A DNA stretch of 64,000 nucleotides from Neolewinella persica DSM 23188 (GCF_000373105.1 NZ_KB890447.1:123409-187408), one strand, 5' to 3'; shown: positions 17,835-26,524, numbered from the stretch's first letter. Made by a program: numbers and translations. The notes: generated from the sequence alone by a model not told the origin.

Positions 17835-19493
17835 CTAAGACTGCTGCATCTTCTGCTCGAAAGTGATTACGATGAACTCCGCCGGGCGGGTAACCGCAAT
17901 TTTTATGCTGATGCGCATGTAGCCGTCCAGAATATCTGCCGGCGTCATCGTAGTTCCGAGGCCTACGTCGACGCTGAAGGCATCTTCTGCCGTAGCACCG
18001 GCAAGGGCGCCGGATTGCCAGACGTTGGTAAGGAAGTTAGTCAGCATGGCCTTCATATTGGACCAGGTGGAAGCTGTATTCGGCTCAAAAACGTACGGCT
18101 CCGCCGCGTACTTGACCGATTGCTCGATGAAGATGACCGTACGGCGAACGCTGATGTAGCGCCAGTCCTGGCTGTTGCCGTCGAGCGTCCGCGCACCCCA
18201 TACCAGCACCCCTTTGCCGGGGAAGAACCGGATAGCGTTGACCGCCTTACCGTTAAGGGGCATATTGAGGTCTTCTTGCTGGTCGTTACTGATGCTGAGC
18301 GCCGGCTTGATGACCGCCCCTACGGAGACGTTTGCGGGAGATTGGAATACGCCAACGCTATTGTCCACCATGGAGTAGATGCCAGCCATGGCCCCACTGG
18401 GTGGCAGTAGGTTGAGTTGTTTACGAAGGTCCGACATCAATGATTTGAACATTGGAGAGACGGTCAGCAGCGTCTGCGTAAGGCTGGTAGCGTCAGCCTC
18501 AGTTACTTCCGCAATTTTTTTCAGTTCAGCCTTGATCTTTATGGCTCGATTCACCGTCTCGTTGCCATCGAATACATCCTGATTTAGCGACTTTTCGAGC
18601 AAGGAGGTCAGGGAGGTCACCTTGGTGGCAAGGAAGGTAGATTTGAATGCTGACCGGTTGAGGATCTCTCCTCGTTCATTGAATTGTTTTGCCGGGCTGT
18701 AGTCCATCACTTCGGTCGCCTCACCAAGGTTGGCAACGTTGAGAACACTGACCTCGGAAGGGGTGAGTATCGTCGTTTCTAACCACGGGTAGTAGGCCGC
18801 ACCCCACTGTAAGTTATTGGTTCCGATACCCTCCCGGAACCAATCAATATCCGACGTCAAATCGTAATCCTGAGCGCTAAGGTTCTCCCGATTCATCCAG
18901 ACGTCCATGATGGCGAACCGGCTGCGCATGTCCATACCACAATGCTTTAACATCTCTTGGTGGAGGCCGTAGATGGCTTTAACACTGTCTTCCAGGTTCC
19001 CTTGATCTACCGTGGCATTAACGGCTTCGGGAATAACGAGCATGGTGGGTTCCAATTCCTTCTGTAGTGGGTCTATGCCCGTCTTTAGCACCGCGATGTC
19101 CACCGTGTTTGGAGATTCAGTACCATCGTCGGCCGTTTTGGTGTACCCACCCACGGAGACGATGTAACAATCATTACCTCCGTTGGAAAAGAATATCTTC
19201 ATCTGGCTGTGCAGCGTGAAGTAACTTTCAGTGATCGCCATTTTATAGGGCACGCCCTTTTCCGTCGAGGCAGCTACAGTTAGCTTTGTAGTGGGCGCAC
19301 CTCCGAAGAACATCAGGTATTCTCCGTAGGAGCTGATTTTCGTTGGTTGGAGGGTGAGTGGTTTCTTATCACGAACGGCTTTTTCCGTGTAGCCGATGAA
19401 GGCGGGTACGGCGGTAGCTACCGGCACGGCTGAATTAGGAAAGGCACTTTTTTCTTCAATGTAGACGCCGGGAGTCTGGTATGTTTTTGCCAT
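17835..19493 (-). CDS. Contractile tail sheath protein of the eCIS
   Basis: A 552-residue sheath protein. The N-terminus, TYQTPGVYIEEKSAFPNSAV with VAVPAFIGYTEKA nearby, is typical. The conserved C-terminal block runs from VWGARTLDGNSQDWRYISVR through YVFEPNTASTWSN and FLTNVWQSGALAG to the final beta strand with TRPAEFIVITFEQ. This block interlocks neighbouring subunits and contracts on firing. The single-polypeptide sheath, unlike TssB/TssC, argues for an eCIS rather than a T6SS. Only one sheath gene is present. Confidence 0.94.
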   Translation of the reverse strand: MAKTYQTPGVYIEEKSAFPNSAVPVATAVPAFIGYTEKAVRDKKPLTLQPTKISSYGEYLMFFGGAPTTKLTVAASTEKGVPYKMAITESYFTLHSQMKIFFSNGGNDCYIVSVGGYTKTADDGTESPNTVDIAVLKTGIDPLQKELEPTMLVIPEAVNATVDQGNLEDSVKAIYGLHQEMLKHCGMDMRSRFAIMDVWMNRENLSAQDYDLTSDIDWFREGIGTNNLQWGAAYYPWLETTILTPSEVSVLNVANLGEATEVMDYSPAKQFNERGEILNRSAFKSTFLATKVTSLTSLLEKSLNQDVFDGNETVNRAIKIKAELKKIAEVTEADATSLTQTLLTVSPMFKSLMSDLRKQLNLLPPSGAMAGIYSMVDNSVGVFQSPANVSVGAVIKPALSISNDQQEDLNMPLNGKAVNAIRFFPGKGVLVWGARTLDGNSQDWRYISVRRTVIFIEQSVKYAAEPYVFEPNTASTWSNMKAMLTNFLTNVWQSGALAGATAEDAFSVDVGLGTTMTPADILDGYMRISIKIAVTRPAEFIVITFEQKMQQS

Positions 19494-19526
19494 GGATAAG
19501 ACTGGGTTTAATGGTGGTGGCCGGAA

Positions 19527-20360
19527 TTAGAGGTAGACGTACATATCGGAATAGAATACGGGGTCTCCTGATGTGTCCGGAGTCGGTGAATCATCTCTAC
19601 TGATGTGGGAAGCATCAGCAGAAGGTAGGTTGATAGTTGTTGGTGTTGTTCTCTCTGTCCCTCCCATTTCCATACTTAGCAAAAAACGAGCGCCAGGGCG
19701 TTGCCGCAGGGGAATGATTTCGGTGGTAAGCAGGACGGCTGTACTACCGTCAGGCATTTGCTTGGTGGACGGTGAATTGGCTGGCGGAGGAATTGGCTGT
19801 CGGGTTTCAATATCCAGGAGTTGAAAATTGGTATAGCCGGTATTGCCGCTGTCAATCAGGTGGTAGCGCCACCTGGTTGATCGTACGGCGAAGGCGATGG
19901 TGTATTCTCCCGGAGTAACCACCCCGTTGTCCAGGATTTTCGTTTCCCCGGATTCCGTTTCTCCGATGTAAATGGTCAGCAATCCAAGATCACCGTCGCG
20001 CCAGTTGCCGGGAAGGTCTATTGCCGGGCCATTGGTTTCCAGGTTGTTGAAGAACCGCGGATCGGTTGCTGATTTTTCATCTTCCGGTAAGGTGTAGTTG
20101 TGGAAGAGTGGATCAGTGGAGCGCAGGATGAAGGAAAGTTGGACCAGGTCCTCTGTTTGTAGTAATTGGCCCCCGGGCATTGACCCTACATTATAGAAGA
20201 GTTCAGTCCCGAAGTCCCTTGCTACCATTCTGATGCCCAGTTTTTGCATTGCCCGTTCTGTTTCCACGGCAGGGACTAGGCTGATCACCGGGCAGTTGCC
20301 ATCCTGGAAGTAGTCGTGCCTGAGCCGTATGCTAGCGAGTGGTTCGTACTGTATTTGCAT
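19527..20360 (-). CDS. Unknown eCIS-operon protein between terminator and sheath
   Basis: A 277-residue, beta-rich protein with no signal peptide and no domain I recognise. The N-terminus (QIQYEPLASIRLRHDYFQDG) is followed by segments such as QLSFILRSTDPLFHNYTLP and YTIAFAVRSTRWRYHLIDSG. The last 60 residues are Ser/Thr/Pro-rich before a hydrophobic end (DPVFYSDMYVYL). It sits between the DUF4255 gene (14-base gap) and the sheath gene (33-base gap), so it is a core operon member. A structural role in the tail is likely by position only. Confidence 0.65.
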   Translation of the reverse strand: MQIQYEPLASIRLRHDYFQDGNCPVISLVPAVETERAMQKLGIRMVARDFGTELFYNVGSMPGGQLLQTEDLVQLSFILRSTDPLFHNYTLPEDEKSATDPRFFNNLETNGPAIDLPGNWRDGDLGLLTIYIGETESGETKILDNGVVTPGEYTIAFAVRSTRWRYHLIDSGNTGYTNFQLLDIETRQPIPPPANSPSTKQMPDGSTAVLLTTEIIPLRQRPGARFLLSMEMGGTERTTPTTINLPSADASHISRDDSPTPDTSGDPVFYSDMYVYL

Positions 20361-20374
20361 GGTTGAAACTGAGG

Positions 20375-20941
20375 TTAATTCTTATCAGGAGTGATGATGG
20401 TATTAATACCCGTGATTTCTGGGATTTCCGTCAGGATCTGATCTGTGGTAATCGGGATCATTCGAAGTTTCATGCTGATGGATGGCATCATCTTAGCGCC
20501 GATGGCGCTCCATAACCGATGTTGAGCCTGCTGGTCCAGGTTGGTTATTTCAACGGTGATCTTGTCAGCCCCGGGCGGCAGGCCGGGGGTGTTTTGTGGC
20601 GTAAAAACCTGCTTGCCCTGGAAAAAGGAGATGACCAGAGAGATGAATTTCAACGACTCTTCGTAACTGCCGGGGAAGTAGGCGGCAAACAACAGGTAGA
20701 TGTTGAGGTAGATGGGTAAATTCCGAAGTGCCGGGCCGGTAGGAAGCTTATTGAAATTGCTCCGCTCCTGCTCAATACCCGTGAGCATGCAGACTACCTT
20801 ATTTTTTCCCGAAAAGGCCACGGAGCCGGTCTGATCTACTATGTCTGATAGCACGATCCAGTCCTCAGGAGTTCTGGAGGTTGCCTGTTTCAGGTAAGCA
20901 TTTAACTCATCAACTATTATGGGCAGTACCTTGTGAATCAT
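20375..20941 (-). CDS. DUF4255 family tail terminator/cap protein (Pvc16-like)
   Basis: A 188-residue protein of DUF4255. It opens IHKVLPIIVDELNAYLKQ and contains VVCMLTGIEQERSNFN, LPIYLNIYLLFAAYFPGSYEESLKFISLVISFFQGKQVF and ITVEITNLDQQAQHRLWSAIGAKMMPSISMKLRMI, presented here in shorter landmarks: PIYLNIYLLFAAYF, LISLVISFFQGK-like, and QHRLWSAIG. In characterised eCIS this family caps the end of the tube and sheath. It is the first gene of the operon; the upstream sequence holds a candidate promoter. Confidence 0.85.
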   Translation of the reverse strand: MIHKVLPIIVDELNAYLKQATSRTPEDWIVLSDIVDQTGSVAFSGKNKVVCMLTGIEQERSNFNKLPTGPALRNLPIYLNIYLLFAAYFPGSYEESLKFISLVISFFQGKQVFTPQNTPGLPPGADKITVEITNLDQQAQHRLWSAIGAKMMPSISMKLRMIPITTDQILTEIPEITGINTIITPDKN

Positions 20942-20992
20942 TGTATTTAGAGGTGTGAGGTTCTATTTGTTGCTACAAAAATGTTAGCCCCC

Positions 20993-21000
20993 CAAATCTA
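20993..21000 (-). promoter_or_regulatory. Candidate minus-7 box for the eCIS operon
   Basis: On the minus strand TAGATTTG fits the Bacteroidota -7 consensus TAnnTTTG, about 52 bases upstream of the DUF4255 start. The expected -33 TTTG is not present at the right spacing, so support is partial. Confidence 0.35.
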
Positions 21001-21080
21001 AATAAAAAGCTTCTAGCATTCCACAGGCCGTGAAAAACAGCGGTCGAGCAGGCGAAAAACAGGTGTTTCTACGTGTTGTT

Positions 21081-21480
21081 GGGGTTATGTCGACGAAAAC
21101 GATGGGTTGGGGGCGATGTTAATGATGGGGTTGTGTTGACGAAAACGATGGGTTGGGGGCGATGTTAATGATGGGGTTGTGTTGACGAAAACGATGGGTT
21201 GGGGGCGATGTTAATGATGGGGTTATGTCGACGAAAACGATGGGTTGGGCGTGATGTTAATGATGGGGTTGTGTTGACGAAAACGATGGGTTGGGGGCGA
21301 TGTTAATGATGGGGTTATGTCGACGAAAACGATGGGTTGGGGGCGATGTTAATGATGGGGTTGTGTTGACGAAAACGATGGGTTGGGCGTGATGTAAATG
21401 ATGGGGTTGTGTTGACGAAAACGATGGGTTGTGGGCGATGTTAATGATGGGGTATCGTCAACGAAAACGATGGGGCAAGC
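21081..21480. repeat. 46-bp tandem repeat array, eight full units plus a partial ninth
   Basis: Units start at 21081, 21127, 21173, 21219, 21265, 21311, 21357 and 21403; a ninth is partial from 21449. Each contains CGAAAACGATGGGTTGG and GATGTTAATGAT. Two variants alternate at the unit start, GGGGTTATGTCGAC (units 1, 4, 6) and GGGGTTGTGTTGAC (units 2, 3, 5, 7, 8). The last unit runs into the REP sequence at the 3' end of RAYT 2, whose ACGAAAACGATGGGGCAAGC resembles the repeat unit. The array probably expanded from one REP arm. There are no spacers, so it is not a CRISPR array. Confidence 0.9.
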
Positions 21481-21515
21481 CCCATCGCTACAAGAGACGG
21501 ACCTCCGGCCCTGGA
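21466..21515. repeat. REP arm overlapping the 3' end of RAYT 2
   Basis: The hairpin GGGGCAAGCCCC with CGCTAC and AGACGGACCTCCGGCCCTGG matches one arm of the REPIN at 22071-22192. It supplies the stop codon and last residues (PEVRLL) of the transposase gene on the minus strand. Confidence 0.7.
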
Positions 21516-21985
21516 ACGTCAGGAAATTGATATTTGGGATTGAAATCCGGATAACCGAAAGCAATCAACATCCTGGTGTATTCCTGTTCGAAGTCCATCA
21601 GCTGGTTGTTCAGGCCATGATGAATTTTCTGTTTCCGTACGTAGGTTAATAGTCCATCCAACTTACGGTAATCGGCCGAAAAGGCACCATACCCATCTTG
21701 CCAACCAAACCATGCGTACTGCTCGCCTTTCGTTTTTATCCAACTGCTGGAGACAGACTTTACGTCGTTGAGAATTGTCGCTAATGCCTTTGTTCTGGGT
21801 AAGGTATGGACGATGTGTACATGATCTGGCGTGCCGTTGATTTCAAGGACAATGGCTCCGTAGTTGGCAAAACAACTAGTCATCACTTTGTGTAACTCCG
21901 GCTCGATGGTCTCGTCGATCCAGGGCTGGCGGTATTTGGTACTAAAGGTGGTGTGGATTATGATGCGGTCATAGGATTGTGGCAT
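21488..21985 (-). CDS. IS200-like/REP-associated Y1 transposase (RAYT 2)
   Basis: A 165-residue Y1 HUH transposase. The HUH motif is H55-V-H57 in GTPDHVHIVH. The tyrosine helix is LLTYVRKQKIHHG, followed by FEQEYTRMLIAFGYP, the usual C-terminal pattern of small IS200-type enzymes. Its C-terminus is encoded by REP sequence. REPIN-like long inverted repeats with the same arm lie at 22071-22192 and 25663-25830, which suggests that this enzyme is their partner. It differs clearly from RAYT 1 in sequence and in cognate repeat. The upstream 85 bases are AT-rich. Confidence 0.85.
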   Translation of the reverse strand: MPQSYDRIIIHTTFSTKYRQPWIDETIEPELHKVMTSCFANYGAIVLEINGTPDHVHIVHTLPRTKALATILNDVKSVSSSWIKTKGEQYAWFGWQDGYGAFSADYRKLDGLLTYVRKQKIHHGLNNQLMDFEQEYTRMLIAFGYPDFNPKYQFPDVPGPEVRLL

Positions 21986-22070
21986 AGGGGGGCGTTTTGT
22001 TTGACAATGTTAAGGGAGTGTAAAATAAAACACAAATAATGTTTAATTTTTCTTTCAAACATTTTTTGCA

Positions 22071-22192
22071 GGGCCGGAGGTCCGTCTCTCGTAGCGAGGG
22101 GATTCATCCCCTCGTATTCGTTGTTGTGCAGGTAGGCCAACGAAACCGATGGGAGCAAGCCCCCTCGCTACGAGAGACGGACCTCCGGCCCT
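22071..22192. repeat. REPIN of RAYT 2
   Basis: A near-perfect long inverted repeat. The left arm begins GGGCCGGAGGTCCGTCTCTC with GTAGCGAGGGG; the right arm is its reverse complement, ending CGGACCTCCGGCCC. About 60 bases in the middle include a nested hairpin, GAGGGGATTCATCCCCTC. It lies upstream of the transposase start. Confidence 0.8.
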
Positions 22193-22289
22193 GCCCCGCA
22201 AACAGACGCAACCCTCGACCAGAATCCATAGTCCTTTGTGAAGGGTCATCCCAATGCCCTATCTTCCCTGCTCCTTAATCACCCCCACT

Positions 22290-25200
22290 ATGCACCAGCG
22301 TCCGCGCCCCCAGAACCTAATACTCGTACTGCTATGTACGCTTTTTATCACCCACCTCTCCGCCCAGGAAGCCCGGCTGCTCCGCCAGCCCAACCTCGGC
22401 ACGGACCGTATCGCCTTCACCTACGGCTCCGACGTATGGACCGCAGAGATGGACGGAAAAGACGTCCGTCGTATCACCAGTACAGCGGCCGTAGAAAGTG
22501 ACCCGCACTTCTCGCCCGATGGCAAATGGCTGGCCTTCAGCTCTAATCGCGACGGCGGCACCTCGGTCTACATCGTAGACGCCATGGGCGGCATGCCCAC
22601 CCGCCTGACCTGGCACCCCAGCGGTGGTGCCGTACGCGGCTGGACGCCCGACGGAAAATCGGTCCTTTTCGCCAGCTCCCGCAACAGTGCGCCGGTGGGC
22701 TTTAATCGCCTGTGGACGATCCCCGCCACCGGCGGGCCAGCCGTGCAACTCACCCACCAGTGGGGTTTTGACGGCAGCTACAGCCCCGACGGTAAAAGCA
22801 TTGCCCTCGACAAAATGAGCCGCTGGGACACCGAATGGCGCGCCTACCGCGGCGGCCAGAACACGCCCCTGATCGTGCTTGATCTGGCCACCAACGACGA
22901 GGTGCTGATCCCCAACGAAAAAACGACGGACATACAGCCTAACTGGCTGAAAGGGGAAGTGTTTTTCCTCTCCGATCGGGACTGGACGATGAACGTCTGG
23001 GCCTATAATGTGAAGACCAGGGCCCTCCGCCAGGTTACCAAATTCAAGAAGACTGACGTGAAATGGCTCGACGCAAATGGCAGCCAACTGATCGTGGAGC
23101 AAGACGGTTACCTGCACACGGTAGACCCCGAAACGGGCAAAGCAAATAAGCTGAACATTAACATCGTGGCCGATTTCCCCTGGGCCGCTACGCAGTGGGA
23201 AGACGTGAGTAATAATGCGGGCTCCATCTCCCTTTCCCCGACGGGTAAACGTGCCGTGATGGAAGCGCGCGGAGACATCTTCACCGTACCCGTCGACAAG
23301 GGCGATTCCCGCAACATCACCCGGAGTTCGGGCACCGCCGACCGCGCACCGCTCTGGTCGCCGAAGGGCGATCAACTGGCCTGGTTCTCCGACGCCGACG
23401 GTAAGGGCTACCGCCTGCACCTGTCCAACCAGGACGGCCGGGGTGAAACAAAAACCCACAGCATCGGCGTCTCCAAAATGGCCTGGGACCCGGCCTGGAG
23501 CCCGGACGGAAAACACATCGCTTTTGTGGACGACGACGTGCGCATCCGCGTGATCACCCTGGCGGATGGAACGATAAAAACCGTGGATTCGGGCGGGACT
23601 AACCTGGATCGTAGCCGGACGGATCCCGAATGGAGTCCGGACAGCAAATACCTGGCCTACGTAAAATCGGCGGAGAATAACTTCCGTCAGATCCTGACCT
23701 GGAACAGCGAAACGGGGGACATTGAAGCGCTGACGAATCGCTTCGCCGACGCCTTCAGCCCCGCCTGGGACCGGGACAAAAAGCACCTCTACTTCCTCGC
23801 TAGTACCGACCTGGCCCTCGGCTCCAGTTGGGCAAACACCAGCGCCATGCAGGCCGACCCGAGCTACGCCGCCTACGTGATCGTGCTGCGCAACGACGAG
23901 GATTCGCCCTTCCTGCCCGAAAGCGATGAGGAGGAAGTGAAGGAAGAAAAGGAAGATAAAGCGGAAGGCGACAAAGAAGAAGGGGACAAGGAAGATAAAG
24001 AAGAAGAGGGCGCGGCCGCAGGTGCCATGGATAAGGACGAGGGAGCAGGCAAGGACGACGCTAAAGACAAGGATAAAGATGAGGGGGTACGCATCGACTT
24101 TGACCGGATTGAGCGACGGACAATTGCGCTCCCCGTCGACAACGGTAACTACTACGCCACCGCTGCCGGCCCGGCCGGCACCCTCTTCCTGGCCCGCCAA
24201 CGGAGTGATAGCCCGGGTGGCCAACTCATGAAATTCACGCTAAAAGACCGTGAGGCCAAGGAATTCGCCGGCGGCCTCCGGCAGTTCTCCGTCTCTGCCG
24301 ACGGGAAGATGATTCTGGTGCAAACGATGGGCGGCTGGTCCGTCGCCAAAACCGGCGGTCCCTCCGCCAAAGGTGGAGAGTCATTAAAACCCAGCCTCCG
24401 CATGAAACTCGACCGGCCGGCCGAGTGGAAACAGATGTTTGAAGAAGCCTGGCGCTACGAACGCGATTACTTCTACGACCCGGGCATGCACGGTCGCGAC
24501 TGGAACGTGGTGTACGAACGCTATGCACCACTGGTGCCACACGTCCGCCACCGCGCAGAGTTGAACTACATTTTGGATCAGATGAACGGCGAACTTTCCG
24601 TGGGCCACAGCTTCGTTCGCGGCGGGGATTACCCGGATGTCGAAAGCTCCCGCGTCGGCCTCCTTGGCGCAGACCTGGTGGCCGAAAACGGTCGTTGGCG
24701 CATCAGCCGCATCTACACGACGGAGAGCTGGAACCCCCGCTTGAGTAGTCCGCTGGACCGCCCCGGTCTGAATGTTAAAGACGGTACCTACCTGGTCGGT
24801 GTCAACGGCCGCGAACTGACCGCCGCCGACAACCCCTACGAATTCCTGGACGGCACCCGAGGCCGGCAGACTACGCTCCACCTCAACGACAGTCCGAGCT
24901 TCGAAGGACAGCGCGAAGAAACGGTGGTCCCCATCTCTAACGAGGGCGCGCTGCGCCAGCGCGCGTGGGTGGAAGACAACCGCCGTAAGGTAGATGAACT
25001 CTCCGGCGGCAAACTCGCCTACATCTGGGTGCCGAATACCGGCGGTTCCGGCTTTGTCAATTTCAACCGCTACTTCTTCGCCCAGCAGGATAAGCTTGGT
25101 GCCGTCATCGACGAGCGCTTCAACGGCGGTGGTAGCCTCGACGATTACATGGTCGACCTGATGACGCGGTCGCTCCGCGCCGCCCTCACCAACGAGGTCC

Positions 25201-25628
25201 CAAATGCCAGGCCGCTGCGCCTGCCCGGCGGTATCCTTGGCCCAAAGGTGCTCCTGATCAACGAACGCGCCGGTTCCGGTGGCGACTTCTTCCCCTGGGC
25301 CTTCCGCCAGCAAAAGGCCGGTAAGCTGATTGGAGCCACCACCTGGGGCGGACTGGTCAAATCCTCTACCCACTACCGCCTCATTGACGGCGGTTCCCTC
25401 ACCGCCCCCGACAACGCCGTCTTCGACCCCATAAACAATGTTTTTGTTGCCGAGAATGAAGGCGTTGCGCCGGACATTGCCGTCCGGCAGGACGCTAAGT
25501 CTTTAGCTGCGGGTAAGGACCCGCAGTTGGAGCGGGGGGTGGCGGAGTTGCTGAAGCAACTTGGGCAGATGAAGCAACAGGAGGTTAAGAATCCTCGGTA
25601 TCCTACGCCTGCGGTTAAGGGGAATTAA
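22290..25628 (+). CDS. Tricorn-type S41 peptidase with WD40-like beta-propeller
   Basis: About 1112 residues from the ATG at 22290, which precedes a clear signal peptide (LILVLLCTLFITHLSAQ). Residues about 25-540 hold TolB/PD40 propeller repeats (SDPHFSPDGKWLAFSSNRDG and similar). Residues about 545-600 are a highly charged Glu/Lys/Asp linker containing the dispersed repeat (EEGAAAGAMDKDEG). Then come a tricorn C1-like helical domain, the SVGHSFVRGGD motif, a PDZ-like domain, and the S41 core with ERAGSGGDFFPW supplying the probable catalytic serine. The family degrades peptides; secreted bacterial versions are common in Bacteroidota. The 5' end is C-rich and the last 45 codons are almost free of C at third positions. 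Confidence 0.92.
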   Translation: MHQRPRPQNLILVLLCTLFITHLSAQEARLLRQPNLGTDRIAFTYGSDVWTAEMDGKDVRRITSTAAVESDPHFSPDGKWLAFSSNRDGGTSVYIVDAMGGMPTRLTWHPSGGAVRGWTPDGKSVLFASSRNSAPVGFNRLWTIPATGGPAVQLTHQWGFDGSYSPDGKSIALDKMSRWDTEWRAYRGGQNTPLIVLDLATNDEVLIPNEKTTDIQPNWLKGEVFFLSDRDWTMNVWAYNVKTRALRQVTKFKKTDVKWLDANGSQLIVEQDGYLHTVDPETGKANKLNINIVADFPWAATQWEDVSNNAGSISLSPTGKRAVMEARGDIFTVPVDKGDSRNITRSSGTADRAPLWSPKGDQLAWFSDADGKGYRLHLSNQDGRGETKTHSIGVSKMAWDPAWSPDGKHIAFVDDDVRIRVITLADGTIKTVDSGGTNLDRSRTDPEWSPDSKYLAYVKSAENNFRQILTWNSETGDIEALTNRFADAFSPAWDRDKKHLYFLASTDLALGSSWANTSAMQADPSYAAYVIVLRNDEDSPFLPESDEEEVKEEKEDKAEGDKEEGDKEDKEEEGAAAGAMDKDEGAGKDDAKDKDKDEGVRIDFDRIERRTIALPVDNGNYYATAAGPAGTLFLARQRSDSPGGQLMKFTLKDREAKEFAGGLRQFSVSADGKMILVQTMGGWSVAKTGGPSAKGGESLKPSLRMKLDRPAEWKQMFEEAWRYERDYFYDPGMHGRDWNVVYERYAPLVPHVRHRAELNYILDQMNGELSVGHSFVRGGDYPDVESSRVGLLGADLVAENGRWRISRIYTTESWNPRLSSPLDRPGLNVKDGTYLVGVNGRELTAADNPYEFLDGTRGRQTTLHLNDSPSFEGQREETVVPISNEGALRQRAWVEDNRRKVDELSGGKLAYIWVPNTGGSGFVNFNRYFFAQQDKLGAVIDERFNGGGSLDDYMVDLMTRSLRAALTNEVPNARPLRLPGGILGPKVLLINERAGSGGDFFPWAFRQQKAGKLIGATTWGGLVKSSTHYRLIDGGSLTAPDNAVFDPINNVFVAENEGVAPDIAVRQDAKSLAAGKDPQLERGVAELLKQLGQMKQQEVKNPRYPTPAVKGN
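22291..22309 (+). repeat. Dispersed 19-bp repeat at the tricorn start codon
   Basis: TGCACCAGCGTCCGCGCCC overlaps the ATG at 22290 and encodes the residues HQRPRP directly after Met 1. Confidence 0.65.
24009..24026 (+). repeat. Dispersed 19-bp repeat inside the tricorn gene
   Basis: GGGCGCGGCCGCAGGTGC, G-rich reading, in frame within the acidic linker and encoding GAAAGA. Confidence 0.75.
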
Positions 25629-25662
25629 AGCCCCGGCCGGGTTCAACAGCATTTATGCTGTA

Positions 25663-25830
25663 GGGCCGGAGGTCCGTCTCTTGTAGCGAGGGGATTCATC
25701 CCCTCGTATTCGTTATTGTTGCGCGGTCCTAGCGAAAGCTAAGCCCGCGCAACAACAAATGCGATGGGTTGGCGAAACAACGAAAACGACGGGGCAGGCC
25801 CCGCCGCTACGAGAGACGGACCTCCGGCCC
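25663..25830. repeat. Second REPIN of RAYT 2, with an internal hairpin
   Basis: The terminal arms GGGCCGGAGGTCCGTCTC and GAGACGGACCTCCGGCCC match the copy at 22071. The interior is longer and contains a separate inverted repeat, TTGTTGCGCGG and CCGCGCAACAA, plus ACGAAAACGACGGGGCAGGC, which resembles the tandem-repeat unit at 21081. It lies between the tricorn and exonuclease genes. Confidence 0.75.
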
Positions 25831-25898
25831 CTGCCCACCACTAAGCAAAATTGGAAACCCGCCATAAATAAATGATTTTGGCCAAAAGTCACCCACCC

Positions 25899-26480
25899 AT
25901 GCACCTCTTCTTCGATACCGAAACCACCGGCCTACCCAAAGACTGGAAGGCCCCCAGCTCCGCCACCAACAATTGGCCCCGGATGGTCCAGATCGCCTGG
26001 GTACTGACGGACGACGCTGGTAATAGCCTGGAAACCTACTCCGCCATCATCAGGCCGGAGGGATTTACCATCCCCAGGGAAGCATCCGATATCCACCGGG
26101 TTACTCAGGAGCGGGCCCTGGCCGAGGGGCTGCCCCTAAGCGAAGTGCTGGAGGCTTTCACTACCACCATGACCAAAGCCCAACAACTGGTGGCCCACAA
26201 TATGGCTTTCGACGAAATGATCCTCGGGTGTGAATATCACCGCATTGCCGGTCGGGACCCGCTGCGGAGCAAGCCGAAGGCTTGCACCATGAAAAACGAC
26301 GACATCATCGAATGGGCGGCCATCCCGCCGCACCGCTACGGTTCCTTCAAATGGCCGACGCTGGAGCAGTTGCACCGCAAGCTGTTCAGGACCGGGGTGC
26401 CCGATGCACACGACGCGCTGGTGGATGTGGAGGCTACCGTTCGGTGTTATTTTGGGTTGCGCGGGCTGGGGGTGATTTGA
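25899..26480 (+). CDS. DnaQ-like 3'-5' exonuclease (DEDDh)
   Basis: A 193-residue single-domain exonuclease from the ATG at 25899. Exo I is FFDTETTGLPK (Asp 5, Glu 7), Exo II is VAHNMAFDEMILG, and Exo III is the terminal HDALVDVEAT, with the catalytic His and Asp of the DEDDh type. It resembles the epsilon proofreading subunit but is not fused to a polymerase. It could serve in repair or nucleotide turnover. Codons near the stop are G/T-ending. Confidence 0.88.
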   Translation: MHLFFDTETTGLPKDWKAPSSATNNWPRMVQIAWVLTDDAGNSLETYSAIIRPEGFTIPREASDIHRVTQERALAEGLPLSEVLEAFTTTMTKAQQLVAHNMAFDEMILGCEYHRIAGRDPLRSKPKACTMKNDDIIEWAAIPPHRYGSFKWPTLEQLHRKLFRTGVPDAHDALVDVEATVRCYFGLRGLGVI

Positions 26481-26524
26481 GGATGTAGCGGAGTTTGGGC
26501 TTTCATTGCTTTAATCCTTTTCGC

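Noticed and set aside
12862-20941. Type VI secretion system
   Set aside because: There is no TssB/TssC split sheath and no TssJ, TssL, TssM or ClpV; DUF4255 and DUF5908 with a single-chain sheath point to an eCIS.
21081-21480. Tandem repeats considered as a CRISPR array
   Set aside because: Units are directly adjacent 46-mers without unique spacers, and no cas gene is present.
21349-21564. 71-residue open frame across the tandem repeats
   Set aside because: Made only of repeat units; the peptide is repetitive without a start context.
22332-24224. 630-residue open frame on the minus strand opposite the tricorn gene
   Set aside because: It mirrors the C-rich codon use of the plus-strand gene, has no family features and overlaps a clear protease gene completely.
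24384-25373. 329-residue open frame on the minus strand opposite the protease core
   Set aside because: Same cause; antisense shadow of a strongly biased gene.
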